Part shown: positions 14,160-22,462 of the stretch, piece after piece
How the letters are laid out: every line of letters begins with the position of its first letter
Position numbering within the stretch: position 1 is the first letter of the stretch
Assembly: GCA_021823605.1 (NCBI GenBank)
Contig: JAKANV010000002.1
Coordinates: 1 to 22,722, forward strand
DNA: 22,722 nt
Source of the DNA: a bacterium
GTDB taxonomy: Bacteria; Patescibacteriota; CPR2; UBA1875; JAJYID01
Reading direction: 5' to 3'
Notes under the pieces: generated by a model
The model's input: the letters and a program-made list of their open reading frames with translations, nothing else
Told to the model about the DNA's origin: nothing
Database searches by the model: none
Translations under genes and position numbers: made by a program

Positions 14160-15334
14160 TTTATCGGGCTCATTCCTCTTAATTTTTCTACAATCTGCGG
14201 TAGATGTTTCATCATTTCGTCAATGTCATCACGTGAATTCATTTTTCCAAGACTAAATCGGATGGAGCCATGAGCCAGCAAGTCATCATATCCCATTGCC
14301 GTCAAAACGTGAGATGATGCCAGACTCCCTGAGGTGCAGGCGGATCCGCTGGATGCAGCGATCCCTAGTAAATCTAAATTGATTAAAATTGATTCGCCTT
14401 CAATTTTCTGAAAAATGAAACTGGCAATGTGCGGTAATCTATTCTCACCAATCTGAGGACCTGTCAGTATCACGTCAGGAATTTCTTTTGTAACTCTTTC
14501 TATTAAATAATCTCTCAAGTCCGCTATTTCTTTGCCCGTTTTCTTGGCATTTTTCATTGCTTCTACCATCCCGACAATGTACGGCACATTCTCCGTTCCT
14601 GCTCTTTGTCTTCGTTCCTGCGCTCCACCCTGTTGCTGCGGCAAAAATTTAGTTCCTGACTTTACATACAAAAGTCCAACGCCCTTTGGTCCGTAGAATT
14701 TGTGAGCTGTCAGGGATAGCATATCTACACCTAAATCCTGAACATCACAATCAAGGTATTGATATGCCTGAACGGCATCTGTATGAAAAACAATCTTATT
14801 TTCCCGCTTCTCATTTGCTTTTTTGATAATTTGCGATAATTCCTGAATCGGCTGGATACTACCGACTTCATTATTCCCGTACATTATAGAAACTATGACC
14901 GTGTTTTCCTTGATAACTTTTTCCAATTCTCTAGGATTTACTATTCCTTCTTCAGAAACCGGTAATTTCGTCAGTTCAAATCCAAAACTTTTTTCTAAAT
15001 ATTCTGCCGTATCAAGAATTGAATGATGTTCTATGGAGCTAATAATAATATGTGGTTTGATTCCTAAATTTTGTGACCAATGGAATGCCACACCTTTAAG
15101 CGCTAGATTATTTGATTCCGTCGCTCCTGATGTAAAGATAATCTCTTTTGGGCTTGCACCAAGCAACTTTGCCGCTTCCTCACGGGAATTTTCGAGCGTA
15201 GACTTGGCTTTCTGGCCGATTTTATAAATACTGGAGGGATTACCAAATTTCTCGCTGAAATACGGCTGCATCGCGCTTAAAACCGAATCGCTAACTGGCG
15301 TAGTCGCCGCATTGTCTAAATAAATACTATCCAT
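14156..15334 (-). CDS. iscS: Cysteine desulfurase IscS/NifS
   Basis: PLP enzyme that turns cysteine into alanine plus enzyme-bound persulfide for Fe-S assembly and tRNA thiolation. 392 residues. Landmarks are YLDNAATTPV, GNPSSIYKIG, TSGATESNNLAL, SSIEHHSIL, HTDAVQA, the PLP lysine K212 in SLTAHKFYGPKGVG, RAGTEN, and the catalytic loop SGSACTSGSLASSHVL with C333. It overlaps the upstream Nudix gene by 8 nt and the downstream gene by 4 nt. Likely sulfur acceptors encoded nearby are IscU and MnmA. Confidence 0.96.
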   Translation of the reverse strand: MDSIYLDNAATTPVSDSVLSAMQPYFSEKFGNPSSIYKIGQKAKSTLENSREEAAKLLGASPKEIIFTSGATESNNLALKGVAFHWSQNLGIKPHIIISSIEHHSILDTAEYLEKSFGFELTKLPVSEEGIVNPRELEKVIKENTVIVSIMYGNNEVGSIQPIQELSQIIKKANEKRENKIVFHTDAVQAYQYLDCDVQDLGVDMLSLTAHKFYGPKGVGLLYVKSGTKFLPQQQGGAQERRQRAGTENVPYIVGMVEAMKNAKKTGKEIADLRDYLIERVTKEIPDVILTGPQIGENRLPHIASFIFQKIEGESILINLDLLGIAASSGSACTSGSLASSHVLTAMGYDDLLAHGSIRFSLGKMNSRDDIDEMMKHLPQIVEKLRGMSPIK

Positions 15335-15749
15335 TTTTTAAAAGTTCCTCTAGTTTATCTTTAATTTTAGGAATAATTTCATACTTATCTAAGTCTTCGA
15401 CACTCCCGACCCAGGCGTAATCATCAAAATCATTATCATCAATTTTTACTTCACCATCTTTAGCTTCTGCAAAAAATTTAGGAGAAATAACATGATATCC
15501 ATCTACACGAGTAAACTCATCATCATCCAAAAATTCAAACTCACTTTTGGCCTCCAACCCACACTCTTCTTTTATTTCTTTGATTAAAGTGTCCCGAATA
15601 CTATCTCCGCGCTCTACCTTACCTCCAGGGATGGTCCACTTCCCTGGCTGTTGAATTTCCTTCATACTTCTTTTCAATATCAAAAATTTTCCGTCTCGCT
15701 TAAGGAAACATACCGCTGCCACTATGTGTAGTTGATTTTCTGTAACCAC
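15327..15749 (-). CDS. Nudix hydrolase
   Basis: 140 residues. The Nudix box is GGKVERGD, then KEIKEECGL. Compared with the consensus GX5EX7REUXEEXGU it has Asp for the first Glu and Lys for Arg. The metal-binding EE pair is kept, so it is probably active with altered kinetics or specificity. The start is GTG at 15749, overlapping the upstream antitoxin stop by 1 nt (TAGTG). The substrate is unknown. It may clean oxidised or unwanted nucleotides. The 3' end overlaps iscS by 8 nt. Confidence 0.87.
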   Translation of the reverse strand: MVTENQLHIVAAVCFLKRDGKFLILKRSMKEIQQPGKWTIPGGKVERGDSIRDTLIKEIKEECGLEAKSEFEFLDDDEFTRVDGYHVISPKFFAEAKDGEVKIDDNDFDDYAWVGSVEDLDKYEIIPKIKDKLEELLKNG

Positions 15750-15967
15750 TATTTCCCCTTCTTTTTAATGGTCCCCAAGCAAACTTTACACTCTGAAACA
15801 AAGTCAGACTCTAAATTCATTAGCTTCTTATAATCATCATAAGAAATAAGGACGCCGACGGGATCGGAATATCGAAGCACAACGACACCTTCTCCTTTTT
15901 TAAGACCCTTTAGAATCTTTGAGGCATCATTTGCCAGTTCATTTGTTGTAATAAACTTTTCTTTCAT
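15749..15967 (-). CDS. Phd/YefM-type antitoxin-like protein, no toxin beside it
   Basis: 72 residues from the ATG at 15967, which has GGAGA 6-7 nt upstream. A TTG at 15979 would overlap that site. The Phd/YefM fold is recognised by FITTNELANDASKILKGL, then GVVVLRYSDPVGVLISYDDYKKL. The C-terminal tail has a CXXC (ECKVCLGT) instead of a typical toxin-binding tail. No RelE/Doc/PIN toxin follows: the next genes are Nudix and iscS. Phd-family proteins bind palindromic operators at their own promoters, and a 13-bp inverted repeat lies just upstream, so it may act as the regulator of this Fe-S operon (inference). Confidence 0.8.
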   Translation of the reverse strand: MKEKFITTNELANDASKILKGLKKGEGVVVLRYSDPVGVLISYDDYKKLMNLESDFVSECKVCLGTIKKKGK

Positions 15968-15981
15968 AATTTTCTCCAAAT

Positions 15982-16013
15982 AAAAAGTTACCCTACATCT
16001 AGGGTAACTTTTT
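15982..16013 (-). terminator. Perfect 13-bp inverted repeat: bidirectional terminator and/or operator
   Basis: AAAAAGTTACCCT pairs with AGGGTAACTTTTT across a 6-nt loop (arms 15982-15994 and 16001-16013). As a minus-strand terminator (T5 at the 3' side) it would end the SH3b gene. However, it also covers the -10 of a candidate promoter and ends only 14 nt before the antitoxin-like gene's start, so an operator or attenuator role is equally possible. Confidence 0.7.
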
Positions 16014-16029
16014 TTCTTCTTGTTGTCAA
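16001..16029 (-). promoter_or_regulatory. Candidate promoter of the Fe-S assembly operon
   Basis: Consensus -35 TTGACA at 16029-16024, a 17-nt spacer, and a poor -10 TACCCT at 16006-16001. The -10 lies inside one arm of the 15982-16013 inverted repeat. Confidence 0.4.
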
Positions 16030-16035
16030 CTGTTA

Positions 16036-17166
16036 TTACAGGAATTTGAAAGTTTGAACTATCTTGTTGTAAATTTCTATATAAGACGCGTCGTAGCCCA
16101 CCGGAGGTGCAAACTCTAGGTTTATGTAGCCATTACCTTTCTGGAACGAAACGACCAGCAGGACAATTTTTCCATCCTTTGTTGCTGTTGTTTTTGTTCC
16201 TGTATTACCATTAACTGTGACATTTTCCTGAGTACTTGTTATGGAGGCGTCCCCTTCTGAAAATCCATGCCCGCCCGCACCTAGAACTATTGAATAATCT
16301 TTTCCACCATCACTCTTTGAGATTTTATAGTCGTTAATGTTCCAATCGGCCGGATATTTCACACTGAACTTAGGATTTTCGGCTACTTGACCGGTGCCGG
16401 TATAAGTTTTGAGTGCCTCAGGTTTTGTTTCGGACACATAATCGCTCACTATCCAGCCTTGCTGGCCATTATACTCTACCTTGTCCCAACCGGTTTGCTG
16501 CTCGAGGACACTGAGTTTTGTGCCAAAGGGAATGACGGCCAGAACCTTGGCGCTTTTATCGGGTTTTTCCCGCATATTTAGTCCATCTTCAGCTGTAACA
16601 TAGACATCCTTGCTTGCTTTGGTTTCTGTTGAGGGAGCTGTATTTGTGGTTTCTGTCGATTTCGTCTCTTCTTTTGGCTTGTTTGTATTCTTAAAGTAGA
16701 GATAACCACCAAAAGCACCGGCTAGAAGGGCGAAAAGCACTGCCAAGACTATCAAAATCTTCTTCTTAGCTCCGCTTTTGTTCTTTTTTACTACCGGTTT
16801 ATCAAGGGCCGCTTCCTCATTCTTCTCTTTTTCGGGTTCCTTTTCTTTTTCCTTGCTGTCTTCTTTCTTAGATTTATTGGATGATTTGTCTTTTTTATTT
16901 TTTTTGTCAGAAGATGAGTCAGGTGGAGAATCGCTGGATTGGTCGGATTCTTTTTCCTCCCCCTCATTATTTACCTCTTCCTCGGGAGTTTCTTCCTCCT
17001 TCATTTCCTCGGATTCAACTTCCGGCTCCTCTTCCTCTACATAATCATCATCAAAAATGCTATTGTAGTCCTTTTCTTCCGCTTTCTCCTCGGCTTTTTC
17101 CTCGTCTACAATGTTTTCTTCTTTAGATTTAGCCTCTTCAGGCTTTTCTTCTTTTTTCTTTGCCAT
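16036..17166 (-). CDS. Membrane-anchored SH3b-domain protein with long acidic cytoplasmic tail
   Basis: 376 residues. Residues 1-130 are an extremely Glu/Lys/Ser-rich disordered region. Residues 137-157 form one membrane helix after KKNKSGAKKK. Residues 188-246 form a bacterial SH3 domain (GLNMREKPDKSAKVLAVIPFG, then WDKVEYNGQQGWIVSDYVS), which in other proteins binds cell wall. Residues about 258-376 form a PsbP-like domain (NPKFSVKYPADWNI, ending FAPPVGYDASYIEIYNKIV). It is probably an envelope protein with its folded part outside. It has its own TATAAT and ribosome binding site (GAGAGG). The architecture of charged tail, Lys cluster, single helix and ectodomain resembles the 1284-2930 protein. 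Confidence 0.85.
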   Translation of the reverse strand: MAKKKEEKPEEAKSKEENIVDEEKAEEKAEEKDYNSIFDDDYVEEEEPEVESEEMKEEETPEEEVNNEGEEKESDQSSDSPPDSSSDKKNKKDKSSNKSKKEDSKEKEKEPEKEKNEEAALDKPVVKKNKSGAKKKILIVLAVLFALLAGAFGGYLYFKNTNKPKEETKSTETTNTAPSTETKASKDVYVTAEDGLNMREKPDKSAKVLAVIPFGTKLSVLEQQTGWDKVEYNGQQGWIVSDYVSETKPEALKTYTGTGQVAENPKFSVKYPADWNINDYKISKSDGGKDYSIVLGAGGHGFSEGDASITSTQENVTVNGNTGTKTTATKDGKIVLLVVSFQKGNGYINLEFAPPVGYDASYIEIYNKIVQTFKFL

Positions 17167-17192
17167 TATCGACCTCTCGTTTAATCAATTTT

Positions 17193-17198
17193 ATTATA
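17193..17198 (-). promoter_or_regulatory. -10 element of the SH3b protein gene
   Basis: A perfect TATAAT lies 26 nt upstream of the ATG at 17166, overlapping the last codons of tatD. No good -35 is seen. Spacing leaves room for the ribosome binding site GAGAGG. Confidence 0.45.
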
Positions 17199-17952
17199 TC
17201 CCAAAAAATTCTTTTGCGTTAGAAGAAGTTTTTTCTTCCACATTCTTAAATGATAATTCTTTTATGTCGGCAATTTTTTGGATAACTTCCTTCACCATCC
17301 ACGGTTCGGCTCTTTTACCCCGGTATGGTGTCGGTGCCAAGTATGGAGCATCTGTTTCCACCATTATTTTATCAAACGGAACTTCTTTAATAACTTTATT
17401 CAGATTCCCCGTTTTATCAAATGTGATTATTCCAGTAAATGATATCAGAAAACCCAGATCCAATATTTTCTGCGCAAAATCCCAATCTCCTGTGTAACAA
17501 TGGACTACTCCCCTCACTTTCCTATCTTTAATAATTTCTAAAAAATCATTATCTGAGTCTCGATTGTGAAATATTAACGGCAAATCTAGTTTTTCGGACA
17601 GTTCAATGTGCTTTTCAAAGAGTTCTCGCTGTTTCTTTTTAATATCCGTAGACTCACCCCTTAGATAAAAGTAATCAAGCCCGGTTTCACCAATTGCCAC
17701 GACTTTCTTATGACTGGTTAATGTCTCAATTTCTGAAAAATCCTTAATTCCTTCTGCATCTTCAGGATGAATCCCGACAGCCGCAAAGATATTTTCATTT
17801 TCTTCAGCAATCCTGACTGCTTCTCGACTTTCATGGACCGTTGAGCCGGGAATTATGATCCTCTCAACTCCTTTTTCGAGTGATTCCTCAATAACCTCAT
17901 TAATATCATCTTTGAAATTTTTAAAGCCTAGATGTGCATGCGTATCTATCAT
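17194..17952 (-). CDS. tatD: TatD-family metal-dependent DNase
   Basis: Amidohydrolase-fold nuclease, 252 residues. Metal and catalytic motifs are DTHAH (residues 3-7), AVGIHPE, GETGLDYFY, LPLIFHNRD, VHCYTGD and VETDAPYLAP. It overlaps the MFS gene by 4 nt (ATGA) and ends the long overlapping run that begins upstream of rsmA. MetRS-TatD adjacency is a widespread bacterial arrangement, here with a transporter between them. Confidence 0.93.
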   Translation of the reverse strand: MIDTHAHLGFKNFKDDINEVIEESLEKGVERIIIPGSTVHESREAVRIAEENENIFAAVGIHPEDAEGIKDFSEIETLTSHKKVVAIGETGLDYFYLRGESTDIKKKQRELFEKHIELSEKLDLPLIFHNRDSDNDFLEIIKDRKVRGVVHCYTGDWDFAQKILDLGFLISFTGIITFDKTGNLNKVIKEVPFDKIMVETDAPYLAPTPYRGKRAEPWMVKEVIQKIADIKELSFKNVEEKTSSNAKEFFGI

Positions 17953-19157
17953 GTCCCGGCCTTTGCGATTTCCTTATGAACCTTTATCTTTTTTGTTTTT
18001 TGTTTTCCTGAACCAGCAATAAGCATCGTCGAGAGAGAGCCTATCGCCGCAAAGCCAAAAGCGATTAAGAAAACTGATTTATCAGGTAAGAAGAATGTGG
18101 CCAAAAATAGAACTGCATACAAAACACCGCGGAAAACATCTACGGACATTTCCATCATGCTTATGTATTCCGTCCGAGGTGATTTGTCAGCATGAAGGTA
18201 ATAGACCGAAAAAAATGGTATATAGAGAAATATTTGGGACAGAGAAGAAACTGTGCTTACAACATAAGCCGTTCCGACACCGGTCGCCAGCGTCCGAGTA
18301 GTCGCAGTGAGAAACCCCGCTAGGCTTCCCGCTCTCATAACCTTTTCTTTCTTATACTTGTCAGTTAGTTTTCCCATTAATATAGATAATGCAACCACAA
18401 CAAGAAGGGAGAAAGTTACTATGAAACCAACTTTTGCGTAACTCTTTATAAAAAGAAAAAGGAAAAGCGGCCAAATAATCCCAAGCGTCATCCCCTCAAG
18501 ACTCAAACCACCATAAGCTATTAAATCTTTATAACTTTTCTTGAAGGCGCTAAAACTATGATGAATCGGCCTCTTTTTGACAATTTCTCTCTTGCCAAGA
18601 AGCGGGAAAACCGCACAAATAATTATTATGAGTGCTGCTATAAGTCCATACTGTACGCCATAAGCTTGAGCTACAATCCCTCCGATTAATGGTCCTAGGG
18701 CTCCGAACAACTCTGAAAGTATAATCCAGTTCCCGACTTCCTTGCCGGTTGACTTTTTGCTTTTCGCTTTTGAAAAGTCGTCATGGTAAGGTGTCCAAAA
18801 AAGATTTTGAGCCAGAGCTAAAGTTAAAGCAGGAAACCATAATGGCCAATGAAAGGCGCTCATCGTAGCCAATATCGTAATGTTTAGGGCCACGACCGGA
18901 TAGCTCAGAGCTAACATTTTTTTAGCCCCAAACTTTGCTATAGCATAACCGGTAAAGAAATCTCCAAAAAACTGGAATGCATTTGCCATGAGATAGAAAA
19001 GGAAGATATTTCTGATAGAATAGCCCAGGGTATACAGGTATATCGGAACAAAAATCCCAACTAAAGAAAGCGCAAAAGACCGAAGACTCATAGAAACATA
19101 CATTTCGTTTAGCTCCTGGTTCTTGCTGTGATGTATATGGTTTAAATAGTATTTCAT
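17949..19157 (-). CDS. Major facilitator superfamily transporter
   Basis: 402 residues with about 12 hydrophobic helices and a central basic loop (KREIVKKRPIHHSFSAFKKS) as in MFS proteins. The cytoplasmic loop after helix 2 (GYAIAKFGAKK) and its counterpart in the second half (MGKLTDKYKKEK) fit the family's signature. The substrate cannot be told. The ATG overlaps the metG stop by 4 nt and the stop overlaps tatD by 4 nt, so it is co-translated with housekeeping genes. Confidence 0.83.
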   Translation of the reverse strand: MKYYLNHIHHSKNQELNEMYVSMSLRSFALSLVGIFVPIYLYTLGYSIRNIFLFYLMANAFQFFGDFFTGYAIAKFGAKKMLALSYPVVALNITILATMSAFHWPLWFPALTLALAQNLFWTPYHDDFSKAKSKKSTGKEVGNWIILSELFGALGPLIGGIVAQAYGVQYGLIAALIIIICAVFPLLGKREIVKKRPIHHSFSAFKKSYKDLIAYGGLSLEGMTLGIIWPLFLFLFIKSYAKVGFIVTFSLLVVVALSILMGKLTDKYKKEKVMRAGSLAGFLTATTRTLATGVGTAYVVSTVSSLSQIFLYIPFFSVYYLHADKSPRTEYISMMEMSVDVFRGVLYAVLFLATFFLPDKSVFLIAFGFAAIGSLSTMLIAGSGKQKTKKIKVHKEIAKAGT

Positions 19158-20563
19158 TTCTCTATTCGCGGAAATAAAGGTTCAGGTTTCAGAGTTTTAA
19201 GCTGTTTTTTCATTTTTTCAGATGTGTCTGGCATGAAGGATGCTATATTTTTTGTTATCGAATTCAGGATCCAATAAACCTCATTTAATAACTCATTGAG
19301 TTCTTTTGTTTTGTTTCCCTTTGCCAACTCCCAGGGCTTCTTTTCTTCAATTATCTCATTACCAGTTTCGACAATTAATCTGATTGTTTCGAGTGCACCA
19401 TGAAAATCTAACCTTTGAACTTTCTCGCCAACGCTTGTCCCTAGTCTATCAATTTCTTTATCAGAAACTTTTGCTCCATATTTGTTAATCATAACCAATG
19501 TTCTGTTTAAGAGGTTGCCAATTCCATTTGCCAGTTCTTTTTCATATCTTAATGCAATCTTCTCCTCTGAAATATCTCCGTCCTCGCCAAATGGAAATTC
19601 GCGCAAAATTGCGTAACGCACCGCATCTGCACCATACTTTTCAACTAATTCAATAGGATCGAGAACATTCCCGACCGTTTTGCTCATCTTGTGCCCGTCA
19701 ATGGTAAAGAATCCATGGGCAAAAACTTCTTTTGGCAATTTTTCGCCTACAGCCAAAAGCATTGCCGGCCATATAACTGCATGAAACCAGAGAATATCCT
19801 TACCTATTAAATGCAGGTCTGCCGGCCAAATCGGCCCATCCTTATAGATTTTTGTAGCTGAGAGATAGTTTATCAGCGCATCCACCCATACATAGACAGT
19901 TTGCGACTCATCTCCCGGGAACTTCACTCCCCACTCGACTGACTCTCTCGATATACTGACGTCTTCAAGGCCAGCTTTAATTTTACCGAGAACTTCATTT
20001 TTTCTGGCTACCGGTGAGACTTTAAATTTGTCTGATTTAATAAGGTTGTATAAATCTTTTTCCTCCGCAATTTTACTGAGCAAGAAAAAGTAATTCTCTT
20101 CTGACTGCATCACGGGCTCGGTTTTATGATCCGGGCACCTGCCGTCAACTAAATCATCGGGGGTAAGAAATTTTTCGCAGCCAACACAGTAAAGACCCTG
20201 ATATTTCCTCTTCTCGATATATCCGGCTTTGTTTAGCTTGTCTATGAATTCTTGAACGATTTTCTCATGTTTGGGATTCGTCGTACGAAAAAACTGACTA
20301 TACTGGACATTTAGAACTTTACAAAGATTTTCAAATTTCGGAACAAGCTGGTCAACGAACTCTTGCGGCGACTTCTTTGCTTCCTTTGCCGCCTCGGCGA
20401 TTTTCGCTCCATGTTCATCAGTCCCCGTCAGAAGAAAAACATCATCGCCATTTAGCTTGTGGTATCTCGCCAGCACATCCGCAGCAATAGAAGTATAGGC
20501 ATGCCCAAGATGAGGCACATCGTTCACATAATAAATCGGCGTTGTGAGGTAATATTTAGGCAT
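19154..20563 (-). CDS. metG: Methionyl-tRNA synthetase, short form
   Basis: Charges initiator and elongator tRNA-Met. 469 residues, without the C-terminal tRNA-binding (EMAP-like) extension some bacteria have. The HIGH motif is HLGHAYT, and the KMSKS motif appears as HKMSKTVGNVLDP. Other landmarks are GTDEHG, the zinc knuckle CVGCEKF then CPDH (Cys3His-type), and the anticodon-binding helices (KKPWELAKGN). It overlaps the HAD gene by 8 nt and the MFS gene by 4 nt. Confidence 0.96.
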   Translation of the reverse strand: MPKYYLTTPIYYVNDVPHLGHAYTSIAADVLARYHKLNGDDVFLLTGTDEHGAKIAEAAKEAKKSPQEFVDQLVPKFENLCKVLNVQYSQFFRTTNPKHEKIVQEFIDKLNKAGYIEKRKYQGLYCVGCEKFLTPDDLVDGRCPDHKTEPVMQSEENYFFLLSKIAEEKDLYNLIKSDKFKVSPVARKNEVLGKIKAGLEDVSISRESVEWGVKFPGDESQTVYVWVDALINYLSATKIYKDGPIWPADLHLIGKDILWFHAVIWPAMLLAVGEKLPKEVFAHGFFTIDGHKMSKTVGNVLDPIELVEKYGADAVRYAILREFPFGEDGDISEEKIALRYEKELANGIGNLLNRTLVMINKYGAKVSDKEIDRLGTSVGEKVQRLDFHGALETIRLIVETGNEIIEEKKPWELAKGNKTKELNELLNEVYWILNSITKNIASFMPDTSEKMKKQLKTLKPEPLFPRIEK

Positions 20564-21161
20564 AACTATATTTTAGTATACTTTCAAGGTCTTTTTCTAC
20601 TTGTTCTAGGTTTTTGAAGAGGATAGGATGCATTCCTAACTTTTGCGCCGTATCAATATTCTCTTCTTTATCATCGATAAAAACCACTTCATCTGGCTTT
20701 TTACCAATCTTTTCAAGAACAGCCCAGTAAATATCGGGGTGAGGTTTTCTCATCTTCATTTCCGCGGAAATAAACATCTTGTCCCTATCAAATATTTCAT
20801 CAAGTTTCCATTTTTTGTTAAAAACCCAAAAGTCATCACTAAAGTTTGTCAGGAAAACTATCTCGAAATCCTTTTTTAGCTTTTTTGCAAATTCACGAAC
20901 GTTAGGCTTAGCCTCATGACTTTTCCAATAATACTTCTGGCACATTTTAAAATCACATTTAGGGTTCAACCTATCTATCACATTTTCCAGGAATTCTTTT
21001 GTGGTTATTTTACCCTCGTCAACGGCCTCAGCCTCCAAATTCCAAACGAGAAGAAACTGGTCCATACCCACACCAAGATAATCGACCAAACCCTGAAGCG
21101 CACCTTCTTCACAACTGGTTGTCAGCACACCATTGTTATCAAAAATTATTGTTTTAATCAT
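20556..21161 (-). CDS. HAD-superfamily hydrolase-like protein with altered motif I
   Basis: 201 residues. Motif I is FDNNGVLT: the nucleophile D8 is present, but the second Asp of DXD is Asn10, which usually acts as general acid/base in phosphatases. Motif II is FLTNFS, motif III includes MRKPHPDIY, and motif IV is VFIDDKEENI. The helical cap lies between motifs I and II, as in type I HADs. The Asn may lower phosphatase activity or point to another reaction. The ATG overlaps the upstream Nudix stop by 4 nt. Confidence 0.83.
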   Translation of the reverse strand: MIKTIIFDNNGVLTTSCEEGALQGLVDYLGVGMDQFLLVWNLEAEAVDEGKITTKEFLENVIDRLNPKCDFKMCQKYYWKSHEAKPNVREFAKKLKKDFEIVFLTNFSDDFWVFNKKWKLDEIFDRDKMFISAEMKMRKPHPDIYWAVLEKIGKKPDEVVFIDDKEENIDTAQKLGMHPILFKNLEQVEKDLESILKYSYA

Positions 21162-21541
21162 AATTTATCCCCAAACTTCTCCAGAAAAAGCTTTGTTCCT
21201 GGATATAACTTTAATTCTAAAGCTTCTCTAACACTAAACCAACCGAAATCAGCAACCTCTTCTTCATCAATGTTTATTTTTGCATCTCCTTTAATTCTGG
21301 CTTCCCACCATTCAACAGTTTTGACCTTAGTATCTGCCTTTGTTTCGGTAATTTTCTTTATTGGTTCAACATCTAACCCAACTTCTTCTTTTACTTCCCT
21401 GATAACAGCTTCTGGCTCACTTTCATTTTCTTCCATTCGTCCGTGAGGAGGAGCCCAGCAACCGAGCATCAGATCTCTTTTTTCTTCGATAAAAAGAAAC
21501 TTATCATCCTTCTTTATTAAAACAACAACACCTTTAGACAT
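21158..21541 (-). CDS. Nudix hydrolase
   Basis: 127 residues with a perfect Nudix box, GRMEENE, then REVKEEVGL (residues about 34-56). The N-terminal strand is VVVLIKKDDKFLFIEEKRD and there is an aromatic patch WWEARIKG in the middle. The substrate is unknown. AGGAG lies 5 nt before the ATG. It overlaps rsmI by 8 nt and the HAD gene by 4 nt. Confidence 0.9.
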   Translation of the reverse strand: MSKGVVVLIKKDDKFLFIEEKRDLMLGCWAPPHGRMEENESEPEAVIREVKEEVGLDVEPIKKITETKADTKVKTVEWWEARIKGDAKINIDEEEVADFGWFSVREALELKLYPGTKLFLEKFGDKL

Positions 21542-22193
21542 TCTTTCTCCTCTCTATTACCACTACAAATTCGCCTTTTTCAGTGATTTTATCTATCATT
21601 TCTCTTGCTTTACCGCGATAAATCTCTTCGAATTTTTTGGTCAATTCTCTGCAAACACAAATTTCTCTTTCCGGAATTGTTTCATTCAATTCTCTGAGTA
21701 ATTTTTTTATTCGATGCACTGATTCATACAAAACTACTGTCCTTTTCGTTTCTGCAATTTCCTTCAACTTCGTTTGTCTCCCCTTTTTGTGTGGCAGGAA
21801 TCCAATAAACGTAAACTCTGATGTATCAAATCCGCTCAGGGATAATGCTGAGACAAAGGCAGCCGGACCAGGAATAGAGGTGACTTCTATTCTATTCTTT
21901 ATCGCTTCAGCAATCAACTTACTGCCCGGATCAGAGATTCCCGGCGTTCCTGCGTCTGTTACTATAGCAATATCCTTGCCTTCCGCTAGCCAATCAATCA
22001 TTTGAGCGGTTTTTATCTCTCCAGAATGCTGGTGATAGCTGACTAACTTCTTGCCAATTTCATACTTGGAAAGCAATATCTTTGTATGCCTTGTATCCTC
22101 ACAGGCAATAATATCAACGCTTTTTAATATTTCGATTGCCCTGAAGGTAATATCGTCTAAATTGCCGATAGGTGTGGAAACTATGTAAAGCAC
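21534..22193 (-). CDS. rsmI: 16S rRNA 2'-O-ribose methyltransferase RsmI (C1402)
   Basis: Tetrapyrrole-methylase-fold enzyme that methylates C1402 in 16S rRNA. 219 residues. Motifs are YIVSTPIGNLDDIT, CEDTRHTKILLSKY, VTDAGTPGISDPG, SIPGPAAFVSAL, FIGFLPHKKGRQ, and CRELTKKFEEIYRG. The C-terminal extension of the longest homologues is absent. The start is GTG at 22193, overlapping the acylphosphatase stop by 1 nt. It sits with rsmA, another 16S rRNA methylase. Confidence 0.95.
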   Translation of the reverse strand: MLYIVSTPIGNLDDITFRAIEILKSVDIIACEDTRHTKILLSKYEIGKKLVSYHQHSGEIKTAQMIDWLAEGKDIAIVTDAGTPGISDPGSKLIAEAIKNRIEVTSIPGPAAFVSALSLSGFDTSEFTFIGFLPHKKGRQTKLKEIAETKRTVVLYESVHRIKKLLRELNETIPEREICVCRELTKKFEEIYRGKAREMIDKITEKGEFVVVIERRKNV

Positions 22194-22462
22194 TATCTAA
22201 CCTCAAAATCCTTAAACTCGTCCTTATAATCTTCTTCAACCACTAAGACTTTATCGACCTCAGCCATCGGAGAGCCTTTCTTCGCCCACTTAACAAAACT
22301 CTGGAGCGCCTCAGCTTCGCCTTCTATCACCATAGAAACGCTCTCATCGGGCTCATTTTGCGCCCAACCGGTAATTCCTGAGTTATCTGCAACTATCTTG
22401 GCACTAAACCTGTAGAAAACACCCTGAACATCACCAATCACTTTTATCCGCAGTCTCTTCAT
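22193..22462 (-). CDS. acyP: Acylphosphatase
   Basis: Hydrolyses carboxyl-phosphate bonds. 89 residues, the usual size. The phosphate-binding loop GDVQGVFYR has the catalytic Arg18, and the second-strand motif GWAQNEPDESV has Asn36. The ATG at 22462 is chosen because GGAGA lies upstream. The alternative TTG at 22474 overlaps that site. The first 32 nt overlap the end of rsmA in another frame. Confidence 0.92.
   Translation of the reverse strand: MKRLRIKVIGDVQGVFYRFSAKIVADNSGITGWAQNEPDESVSMVIEGEAEALQSFVKWAKKGSPMAEVDKVLVVEEDYKDEFKDFEVR

Noticed and set aside
16778..17184. Ser/Phe-rich plus-strand frames opposite the SH3b protein
   Set aside because: They are the reverse reading of Glu/Lys-rich codons, a known composition artefact.
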